Shown: positions 5,811 to 11,417 of the stretch, piece by piece | Numbering within the stretch: the stretch's first letter is position 1 | Layout: each line of letters starts with the position of its first letter | Assembly: GCA_900554715.1 (NCBI GenBank) | Contig: USIN01000013.1 | Span: forward strand, 1 to 16,884 | Length of the DNA stretch: 16,884 nt | Source of the DNA: an uncultured Bacteroidales bacterium | GTDB taxonomy: Bacteria > Bacteroidota > Bacteroidia > Bacteroidales > Muribaculaceae | Direction of reading: 5' to 3' | The notes under the pieces: model-generated | Told to the model about the DNA's origin: nothing | What the model saw: only the letters and a program-made list of their open reading frames with translations | The model's database searches: none | Translations under genes and position numbers: made by a program

Positions 5811-6620
5811 ATGAGACTGATTATCGAAAAGAATTATGACGAGGTTTCACGCTGGGCGGCAAACTACGTTGCAGCCCGCATCAACGAAGCGTGTCCTACT
5901 CCCGATAAGCCCTTCGTTCTCGGCTGTCCGACCGGCAGCTCGCCCCTGGGCATGTACCGCCACCTTATAAAGCTCAACAAGGAGGGCAAGGTATCGTTCA
6001 AGAATGTCGTGACATTCAACATGGACGAATACTGCGGCATACCCCGCGACCACGAGCAGAGCTACTACACGTTCATGTGGACCAACTTCTTCAACCAGAT
6101 CGACATCCTGCCCGAGAACGTCAACATCCTCAACGGCAACGCCGCCGACCCCGCTGAAGAGTGCCGTCGCTATGAAGAGAAGATCGCCTCTTACGGCGGC
6201 ATCGACCTCTTCCTCGGCGGTGTTGGCCCCGACGGTCATATCGCCTTCAACGAACCCGGTTCGTCTCTGACATCGAAGACCCGCATGAAGACTCTCACCC
6301 AGGACACTATCATCGCCAACTCACGCTTCTTCGAGAACAACGTCGACCTCGTTCCCAAGACAGCCCTCACGGTCGGTGTCGGCACTATCATGAGCGCCAA
6401 GAGCGTGCTGCTCATTGTCAACGGCTATAACAAGGCCCGCGCCCTACATCACGGTGTCGAAGGCGGCATCTCGCAGATGTGGACAATCTCAGCCCTGCAG
6501 CTCCATGCCAAAGCGCTCATCGTCGCTGACGAAGACGCCTGCGCCGAGCTCAAGGTCTCGACCTACCGCTACTTCAAAGACATCGAGAAAGCCAATCTCG
6601 ACCCCGACTCACAGCTTTAA
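5811..6620 (+). CDS. nagB: Glucosamine-6-phosphate deaminase NagB
   Basis: NagB converts glucosamine 6-phosphate to fructose 6-phosphate and ammonia, feeding amino sugars from host mucin or the cell's own wall into glycolysis. The 269-residue protein lines up with the E. coli enzyme without gaps as far as the active site. The base Asp72 is in FNMDEYCG, and Asp141, His143 and Glu148 are in GPDGHIAFNEPGSS. The phosphate-binding PTGSSPLGMY is at 40-49. The downstream AVPKTALTVGVGTI-like segment and the GVEGGISQMWTISALQLH region are also typical. The gene stands alone, divergent from the thi operon across about 290 bases that hold both promoters and the riboswitch. A strong hairpin follows 28 bases after the stop. 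No allosteric or leader structure is evident. Confidence 0.97.
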   Translation: MRLIIEKNYDEVSRWAANYVAARINEACPTPDKPFVLGCPTGSSPLGMYRHLIKLNKEGKVSFKNVVTFNMDEYCGIPRDHEQSYYTFMWTNFFNQIDILPENVNILNGNAADPAEECRRYEEKIASYGGIDLFLGGVGPDGHIAFNEPGSSLTSKTRMKTLTQDTIIANSRFFENNVDLVPKTALTVGVGTIMSAKSVLLIVNGYNKARALHHGVEGGISQMWTISALQLHAKALIVADEDACAELKVSTYRYFKDIEKANLDPDSQL

Positions 6621-6648
6621 GCTCTGACACAGAAATCCCATAAACCGA

Positions 6649-6677
6649 CGACAGCGGCACCGATGGCGCCGCTGTCG
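6649..6677 (+). terminator. Hairpin after nagB, probable terminator or mRNA 3' end
   Basis: CGACAGCGGC (6649-6658) and GCCGCTGTCG (6668-6677) form a perfect 10-bp GC-rich stem with a 9-base loop, 28 bases after the nagB stop. There is no T-run after it, so it may be a 3'-end stabiliser rather than a classical intrinsic terminator. Confidence 0.6.
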
Positions 6678-6693
6678 CTGTGTATATAGGTGT

Positions 6694-6713
6694 GGGTTCA
6701 TGAGGGTTCATGA
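6694..6713. repeat. Two tandem copies of GGGTTCATGA
   Basis: Exact 10-base tandem duplication (6694-6703 and 6704-6713), about 37 bases before the -33 element of the XRE module. It may be a second regulatory site or mark the edge of an inserted module; function unknown. Confidence 0.7.
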
Positions 6714-6735
6714 GCTTAATCATATTTTTGAATAA

Positions 6736-6755
6736 ATACAACCGTTAAGTTGTAT
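6736..6755. promoter_or_regulatory. Palindromic operator candidate of the XRE-linked module
   Basis: ATACAAC (6736-6742), six bases, then GTTGTAT (6749-6755) form a perfect 7-bp inverted repeat. The right arm contains the TTG of the promoter's -33 element. A dimeric HTH protein bound here would block the promoter, which is typical of antitoxin autoregulation. The binding protein is inferred to be the XRE product encoded at 7361. Confidence 0.65.
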
Positions 6756-6780
6756 AATTGAAAAAAGATGATTACTTTTG
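6750..6780 (+). promoter_or_regulatory. Promoter of the XRE-linked module
   Basis: TTG (6750-6752), 20 bases, then TACTTTTG (6773-6780) match the Bacteroidetes promoter pattern. The -7 box overlaps the first in-frame ATG at 6768, showing that this ATG is upstream of the transcript and that translation more likely begins at 6798. Confidence 0.7.
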
Positions 6781-6797
6781 CAGAAAAGAGTCAAGAC

Positions 6798-7349
6798 ATG
6801 GAATTCGATCAGATAACTGAAAACGGCAATCTCTGGGCGGTAAGATATGATAACTGCCTTGACAATGTGCTTGACACCGTTTTCGGGCAATGGAATGATG
6901 TCACATGGCTTCGTTCATTCTTCAAACGGAATATTGGAGATTTGGCGGCATACTTCAAGATAACTGACGTCAATCGGGCGATATATGACACCATCGAGGA
7001 TAGCGAAAGGCTTCAATGTCTTATATTGGACATATCTCCCGATGCAAATTTAGACCGGATTTTCAGACCATTGGAGAATCAGCGCATGACTGAAATGCTC
7101 CTCGGCAAAGAAAAAGCAAGATTGAAGAACACGCCCGACCATGCCTCGTGGCTGCGTATCTATGCAATAAAACTCGACCCGGGAATTTATATTATTACGG
7201 GAGGTGCCATCAAGTTGACAAGAACCATGCAGGAACGTGAGCATACACTCGCTGAACTCGCGAGGATGGAGCAAGTTCGTCGTTATCTGCTTGACAATAA
7301 TATTGTTGATATGGACTCTTTTCAGGATTATCTCACCGAAATCGGCTAA
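6798..7349 (+). CDS. Putative toxin-like partner of an XRE regulator, uncharacterised
   Basis: Product of 183 residues with no signal peptide or membrane segment. The N-terminal half contains NLWAVRYDN and NDVTWLRSFFKRN. The C-terminal half has a compact stretch (SWLRIYAIKLDPGIYIIT, then GGAIKLTRTMQ) of alternating strands reminiscent of the RelE/HigB-like toxin core, followed by a charged helix (EREHTLAELARMEQVRRYLL). I recall proteins with this C-terminal pattern in gut Bacteroidetes, paired with an HTH gene, but cannot name a family with certainty. The start at 6798 is chosen because the earlier in-frame ATG (6768) lies inside the promoter -7 box. The HTH gene follows after 11 bases. Base composition is clearly less GC-rich than in the neighbours, suggesting acquisition. 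Alternative: a non-toxic regulatory partner. Confidence 0.8.
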   Translation: MEFDQITENGNLWAVRYDNCLDNVLDTVFGQWNDVTWLRSFFKRNIGDLAAYFKITDVNRAIYDTIEDSERLQCLILDISPDANLDRIFRPLENQRMTEMLLGKEKARLKNTPDHASWLRIYAIKLDPGIYIITGGAIKLTRTMQEREHTLAELARMEQVRRYLLDNNIVDMDSFQDYLTEIG

Positions 7350-7360
7350 AGAATACGACT

Positions 7361-7678
7361 ATGAAAACGAAGGAAAATATTATAAACAATCTCAAACGGC
7401 ATCAGAGCGCAACCCCATCCAAATGGCGGGAGAATGCCGAGTGGCGCATCGCCAACAAGGAATGGCTTCGCTATTCGCAGCATATAGCCATGATGATGCT
7501 CGACAAGATGGAGGAACTCGGGCTGACGCAGAAGTCGGTAGCTGAGCGCATGGGTTGCTCTCAACAATATATCTCTCGAGTATTGAAAGGCACCGAAAAC
7601 CTCTCGATCGAGACGATATCAAAGATTGAGAATGCCCTCAACCTCTCGATCCTTGAGCCTGTATTCGTAAACAAATAA
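7361..7678 (+). CDS. XRE-family helix-turn-helix protein, probable antitoxin/repressor
   Basis: This 105-residue DNA-binding protein has an N-terminal helical region rich in Trp, Arg and Lys (about 1-42). An HTH_3/XRE domain follows at about 43-100: IAMMMLDKMEELGLTQKSVAERMGC, then the recognition helix SQQYISRVLKG, then NLSIETISKIENALNLSI. It lies 11 bases after the 183-residue gene, in the toxin-first order typical of HigBA-like modules, and is probably translated from the same mRNA. It is the expected ligand of the palindrome at 6736-6755. The gene ends 18 bases before the end of the convergent acyltransferase gene, with no clear terminator between them. The HTH assignment is firm; the antitoxin role is inferred from context. 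Confidence 0.9.
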   Translation: MKTKENIINNLKRHQSATPSKWRENAEWRIANKEWLRYSQHIAMMMLDKMEELGLTQKSVAERMGCSQQYISRVLKGTENLSIETISKIENALNLSILEPVFVNK

Positions 7679-7696
7679 GACAATTCTGCTTGATTC

Positions 7697-8647
7697 TCAG
7701 GCATCCTTTGCGCCTTTGTCGTCGGGGTGGAAGGTGTCGATGTGGCGCTGTTTTTTTTCTTCGAGGATTTCAGAGATGGCGAGGAAGATGCCGCTCTCCT
7801 CGACGTTGCCGAATTCGTCGTTGACGGCTGTGCCGAACATGCGCATCGTCGGCGACAGGCTCATGTAGGCGTTGACCAGCGGCGGGATGTTGTCGCCGTG
7901 GCGGCGTATCTCGGTGTTGAGTATCTTATAGTCTGATTTGAAGTCATCGCCGGTGAAGAGCCGTGCGAGAGACTCGCTGTCGGCGCCGGTTTCGAGGGGG
8001 GTGATCGGGGTGACGAGACGGTCTGGGTCGGGGAAGTGTTTGTTGAGGAAGTAGAGTATCATGTCGCGGCATTCGGCCGTATAGCTGGGATACATCGTCA
8101 CTTTGCCGAAGAGATATTTCATGTCGGGGTGTATGACGGTGAGCGAGCCGAGACCGTCCCAGAGGTTGTCGAGTGTGTAGATGGCTTTTGCGCCGGCGCG
8201 CGACGACTGGTATTCGGGCCGCACGAACGAGCGTCCCAGCTCGATGGTGTATGGCAGATAGTCGCTGATAAACTCGGGCGAGAATCTGAACATGTGGCTC
8301 GTGGCGATGCGCGGTGAGCCGTTCTCGATGACGATGTCGCGCCCGCAGATAAAACGGTAGCCGCCGAGGATGAGTTTGCTGTCAGGGTCCCAGACAATGA
8401 GCTGTTTGCAGGGCGGCGTCATCGTGTCGAAGCGGTCGATGTCACATTCGAGGCCGGTGCCGCCTCCGGCGAGACGGAAGGAGATTTCGCGCAGGCGTCC
8501 GATCTCGCGCATCACCCCGGGGCAGTTCTCGGCTGTGATGACATAGATGTCGTTGTTGCCTTTGTTGGTCTTGCGGAGAAAATATTCGGGTTTGAGCTCG
8601 GCTTCGATGATGTCAGTGTCAACCGGGTCAATTATCTTTTCGTTCAT
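7697..8647 (-). CDS. glsB: GlsB-like amino-acid N-acyltransferase (GNAT fold) for glycine lipids
   Basis: This 316-residue protein belongs to the OlsB-like GNAT acyltransferases, which transfer a 3-hydroxy fatty acyl group from acyl-ACP to an amino acid. Visible motifs are REISFRL, DIDRFDTMTPPCKQLIVWD, ILGGYRFICG, and the ELGRSFVRPEYQSS signature of the family at about residue 140. In Bacteroides thetaiotaomicron the homologous GlsB makes N-acyl glycine (commendamide), the first step to glycine lipids; glycine as substrate here is inferred from the taxonomy. The C-terminal third (after about 230) is an extra domain ending in a charged tail. The start at 8647 overlaps the end of the O-acyltransferase gene by 20 bases, so the two are coupled. 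It converges on the XRE gene 18 bases away. Confidence 0.88.
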   Translation of the reverse strand: MNEKIIDPVDTDIIEAELKPEYFLRKTNKGNNDIYVITAENCPGVMREIGRLREISFRLAGGGTGLECDIDRFDTMTPPCKQLIVWDPDSKLILGGYRFICGRDIVIENGSPRIATSHMFRFSPEFISDYLPYTIELGRSFVRPEYQSSRAGAKAIYTLDNLWDGLGSLTVIHPDMKYLFGKVTMYPSYTAECRDMILYFLNKHFPDPDRLVTPITPLETGADSESLARLFTGDDFKSDYKILNTEIRRHGDNIPPLVNAYMSLSPTMRMFGTAVNDEFGNVEESGIFLAISEILEEKKQRHIDTFHPDDKGAKDA

Positions 8648-9485
8648 TGGCGCTACTGTCTTTGAGGTTGTAAACGATGTCTTTGATTTCCATGGCTTTG
8701 CCTTGCGGGTCGCCTCCGTCGGCGAGAGCGAGGTGGCTTATGGGAGATCCGCAGATTATCTCGAATGTCTTGCCCTCTGACTTGAAGACCTCGCGGGGGA
8801 GCAGTATCATCTCGAGATTGAATCTGATGCCGAGTTTTTTCCGCAGCCCGGCGAAGCGGTAGAAGGTGTTTGAATTGCGGCCGTTGAAATAGACTGGCAG
8901 TATGTCGCGCTTGAATTCTATGGCCTTGGCGACGAACATCTTGTGCCACGTGAGGTCGCGGATGACGCCGTTCTGGCGGCGTGAACAAAGGCCTGCGGGA
9001 AAAATTATTACCGGCTGGTCGCCGGCGAGCAGCGTGTCAATCTCGACGATTGATTGACGGCTCTGTGCGCCATGTTTGTTAATAGGTATAAAGCAGTTTT
9101 CGAGAGGTTTGACGGCCATAAGCAGGTCGTTGACGAGAAATCTGACCCCTTTGCCGTAGATGCGCGTGAACAGTGAGATGAGCGCCATGCCGTCGAGACC
9201 GCCCAACGGGTGGTTGCAGACGATTATGAGCCGGTCGGTGCCGGCCGGCGGCAGATTTTCGAGGCCGCTGACGTCAATCCTGATGTTGAGGTCGTCAAAG
9301 ACGCCGTCGCAGAAATCAGCGCCTGTGCGCGGGAAGTTATGCTCAAGCAGATAGTTGAGACGGTCCTGACAGATGAGTTTCTTGAGCCACGAGACGACCG
9401 GACGTGGTATGCGGCGTCCCTTCTCGCCGAGGCGTTCGGCGATGACGGCGTCGAGGTCGATTTTTATCGGTTTGCTCTCACTCAT
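8628..9485 (-). CDS. glsA: GlsA-like lysophospholipid-type O-acyltransferase for glycine lipids
   Basis: A PlsC-family acyltransferase of 285 residues. The catalytic histidine/aspartate motif appears as CNHPLGGLDG with His92 and Asp98, five residues apart rather than the usual four. This spacing is, as I recall, seen in hemolysin-type/OlsA-like relatives. Downstream are FLVNDLLM, the acceptor-binding FPAGLCSRR (about residues 161-169) and PVYFNGRNSNTFYRFAG. In Bacteroides the homologue GlsA adds a second fatty acid to the hydroxyl of N-acyl glycine made by GlsB, which fits the 20-base overlap with the GlsB-like gene. There is no obvious transmembrane helix, so membrane association is probably peripheral. 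A -7 box (TAAATTTG, 9523-9530) lies 38 bases upstream of the ATG. Confidence 0.88.
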   Translation of the reverse strand: MSESKPIKIDLDAVIAERLGEKGRRIPRPVVSWLKKLICQDRLNYLLEHNFPRTGADFCDGVFDDLNIRIDVSGLENLPPAGTDRLIIVCNHPLGGLDGMALISLFTRIYGKGVRFLVNDLLMAVKPLENCFIPINKHGAQSRQSIVEIDTLLAGDQPVIIFPAGLCSRRQNGVIRDLTWHKMFVAKAIEFKRDILPVYFNGRNSNTFYRFAGLRKKLGIRFNLEMILLPREVFKSEGKTFEIICGSPISHLALADGGDPQGKAMEIKDIVYNLKDSSANERKDN

Positions 9486-9522
9486 TTTGACGTTTCTTCT
9501 GCGTTGCGGTTGAAATGAAATG

Positions 9523-9530
9523 CAAATTTA
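9523..9530 (-). promoter_or_regulatory. -7 box of the glsA-glsB promoter
   Basis: TAAATTTG on the minus strand fits TAnnTTTG, giving a transcript leader of roughly 30-35 bases to the ATG at 9485. No convincing -33 TTTG is found at the expected distance. Confidence 0.5.
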
Positions 9531-9575
9531 TATAAAAACAATGTAAGAGTTGGCTTTAAAGCCGTTTTTTTTGCC

Positions 9576-9583
9576 TAAATTTG
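9576..9583 (+). promoter_or_regulatory. -7 box upstream of the SDR-like gene
   Basis: TAAATTTG fits the Bacteroidetes -7 consensus and ends only 10 bases before the ATG at 9594, so the mRNA would have almost no leader. The nearest TTG upstream (9550-9552) is 23 bases away, a longer spacing than usual. Confidence 0.45.
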
Positions 9584-9593
9584 CTCACAATCT

Positions 9594-10292
9594 ATGAATG
9601 ATCGCGACGAAAAAGAAATTTATGTATGTGCGCCCGGGCGTGAGTTTGTCATGCCGTTCATAAGGCGTGCACTCGCAGATTATGTCTTGACCGAGATTGC
9701 CGGCGAGACAACTGACTACGCCGTAATGATTTCGACGACAGATGTATATGCTGTCGCCGAGGGCGACGGCTTCAACGAATTGGCTCCGCTCGCCGGAGAT
9801 TCTGACGCATGTCGTGCCGAGGCGGCGTTTATTGAAGAGTGTCGTGCCCGCGACCTCGCGCCGACCCTGTTGCGCTGCGGCCACATCGTCGGCACGGGCA
9901 TGAACGGCCTGCCGAGGCGCATGGCCGAGAGTATCTATCGCGGCGTTTTTGTCGATATAAAAGGCAATGAGGCCCGTCAGAGTTTTATCCATGCCTCTGA
10001 CCTCGGGCAGGCTATCGGGCTGACCCTTGGTACAGGCGAGGCGTTTAACGTAACCGACGGCTGCGACACGACAATGGTCGGGTTTGCCGACGCGCTGTCT
10101 GAGCGTATCAGTCAGAAACGGCTGTTTGCTGTGCCACCTAAAATTTTCAGGCTTTTCTACGGTAAGGATTTTTACAGTCAGATGACCGCAAACAGGACTT
10201 TTTCGAGCGAGAAGCTGCGCTCCCGCGGATTCGCGGCTACGCCGGTGTCCGAATATCTCAAAATCCACGTATATGACGATGAAAGTCTCTGA
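9594..10292 (+). CDS. Short SDR/epimerase-like protein lacking the usual cofactor motif
   Basis: The 232-residue product resembles the middle and C-terminal parts of extended short-chain dehydrogenases (NAD-dependent epimerase family): MISTTDVYAV at about 46-54, LRCGHIVGTGMNGLPRRMAESI, GNEARQSFIHASDLGQAIGL and EAFNVTDGCDTT. The N-terminus is short. There is a possible first strand (IYVCAPG), but no GxxGxxG NAD-binding loop. Where YxxxK would be expected I read CRAEA in SDACRAEAAF, so the catalytic pair also seems absent. An in-frame TAA 15 bases upstream of the ATG shows that the gene cannot be longer. It overlaps the DUF115 gene by 20 bases. It may be a degenerate, non-catalytic SDR that serves as a partner of that protein; function not known. 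Confidence 0.85.
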   Translation: MNDRDEKEIYVCAPGREFVMPFIRRALADYVLTEIAGETTDYAVMISTTDVYAVAEGDGFNELAPLAGDSDACRAEAAFIEECRARDLAPTLLRCGHIVGTGMNGLPRRMAESIYRGVFVDIKGNEARQSFIHASDLGQAIGLTLGTGEAFNVTDGCDTTMVGFADALSERISQKRLFAVPPKIFRLFYGKDFYSQMTANRTFSSEKLRSRGFAATPVSEYLKIHVYDDESL

Positions 10293-11118
10293 GGCGGTCT
10301 CGACGGCCGGAGCGTCGCTGAAGAGCCTCGTCAAGATAGCGCTGCTGTCGCGGCGACCGACGGTCAGCCGGGCGCCGGAAGCCGCATCGCGTCCGCTGGT
10401 TATTCTCGCCAACGGCCCGTCGCTGCGCAAGACTATCGCCGAACGCCTTGACGACCTGAAAGATATGCCGACAATGGCGGTCAACTTCGCCGCGCTCGCC
10501 GACGAATTCACGCAGATTCGCCCCGGACGGTATATCTTGGCCGACCCGCATTTCTTCGCCCACGGCGATGACAAGAACGTCGCGACGCTGTGGAGCCGAC
10601 TCGCGGCTGTCGACTGGCCTATGACGCTCTATGTCGACGCCCGTCAGCGACGTAAAGCCTTGGCAATGGCTGCGTTGCCGCCGAATGTCAGGATTGAGAC
10701 TTTCAATGCTGTCGGTGTCGAGGGATGGCAGTGGCTCGAGACCCTCGCCTACCGCAGCCGACTTGCGATGCCGCGTCCGCGCAATGTGCTGATACCTGCC
10801 ATTATGACTGCCATCGGGGCTGGATTCAAGGAGATTTATATTGCCGGAGCCGACCACTCGTGGCTCCAGTCAATCTGGGTCACAGAAGACAACGAGGTGG
10901 TGTCGGTACAGCCGCACTTTTATAAGGAGGACGAAGAAGAGAAGAAGCGTGTCGTCAACGAATACAAGTCCTACCGCCTGCATCAGATTCTCGAGAGCTT
11001 CCGCGTGGCCTTCGAGAGCTATCACCGCATCGCGCGTTATGCCAGTCGTGCCGGAGTCAGAATTTATAATTCAACCCCCGGGAGTTATATCGATGCTTTC
11101 GAGCGAAAGATGTTTTGA
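10273..11118 (+). CDS. DUF115 / MptE-like (6-hydroxymethylpterin diphosphokinase-like) family protein
   Basis: The 281-residue protein carries the signature of the DUF115/MptE-like family, which is found in motility-associated and surface-glycan loci: LVILANGPSLRKT (about 42-54), YILADPHFF (about 87-95), and near the C-terminal half IPAIMTAIGAGFKEIYIAGADHSWL. Relatives include archaeal 6-hydroxymethylpterin diphosphokinase and sugar-transfer proteins related to sialyltransferases, so a transferase using a nucleotide or nucleotide-sugar substrate is plausible. The substrate cannot be told from sequence. No signal peptide is seen. The start at 10273 overlaps the SDR-like gene; an ATG two codons later (10279) is an alternative. 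The coupling suggests the two products act together, perhaps on a surface glycan. A strong terminator follows 15 bases after the stop. Confidence 0.82.
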   Translation: MTMKVSEAVSTAGASLKSLVKIALLSRRPTVSRAPEAASRPLVILANGPSLRKTIAERLDDLKDMPTMAVNFAALADEFTQIRPGRYILADPHFFAHGDDKNVATLWSRLAAVDWPMTLYVDARQRRKALAMAALPPNVRIETFNAVGVEGWQWLETLAYRSRLAMPRPRNVLIPAIMTAIGAGFKEIYIAGADHSWLQSIWVTEDNEVVSVQPHFYKEDEEEKKRVVNEYKSYRLHQILESFRVAFESYHRIARYASRAGVRIYNSTPGSYIDAFERKMF

Positions 11119-11133
11119 GTAAACAGACAATAA

Positions 11134-11172
11134 ACAAAAGAGGCTCTATCGTCACGACAGAGCCTCTTTTGT
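11134..11172. terminator. Bidirectional intrinsic terminator
   Basis: ACAAAAGAGGCTCT (11134-11147) and AGAGCCTCTTTTGT (11159-11172) are perfect 14-bp complements. The loop can add three more pairs. The stem ends in CTTTTGT on both strands, so it can end transcription of the DUF115 gene from the left and of the long leftward operon from the right. Confidence 0.9.
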
Positions 11173-11417
11173 TGTGTATCTAACACTAAATACCTAAAAC
11201 CATTTGATAATACTTTTTTACTTATATTTGAATCCTGATTAAAACCTTTGGTTTGTCTTGGACCTGAATAATTATTTACAGAGGCAAAATTAATATGCTC
11301 TCGCGCGAGCTGTCGGCATATTTAGATTCAAATATAAATAAATATAAAATATATTTTAATTTAAATCGCTTTAATACAGTATGTTTTAGCTGTAGCCTTT
11401 TGTAAAAAATATAAGTT
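11173..11417. other. AT-rich convergent intergenic region with inverted repeats
   Basis: There is no gene here. The region holds a 13-base inverted repeat (TTATATTTGAATC at 11222-11234 and its complement at 11325-11337), a small hairpin AAACC-TTT-GGTTT (11242-11254), a CG-rich 10-base palindrome CTCGCGCGAG (11300-11309) and an AT palindrome (11346-11357). Each arm of the long repeat contains TATATTTG, matching a -7 box, facing inward. It may be 3' UTR structure or a small RNA; nothing decisive is visible. Confidence 0.6.

Noticed and set aside
6768..6797. ATG at 6768 as start of the toxin-like gene
   Set aside because: It lies upstream of or inside the promoter -7 box, so it would not be on the transcript.
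11340..11417. Small AT-rich gene in the convergent gap
   Set aside because: No convincing open frame with a start and coding-like composition; only short palindromes.
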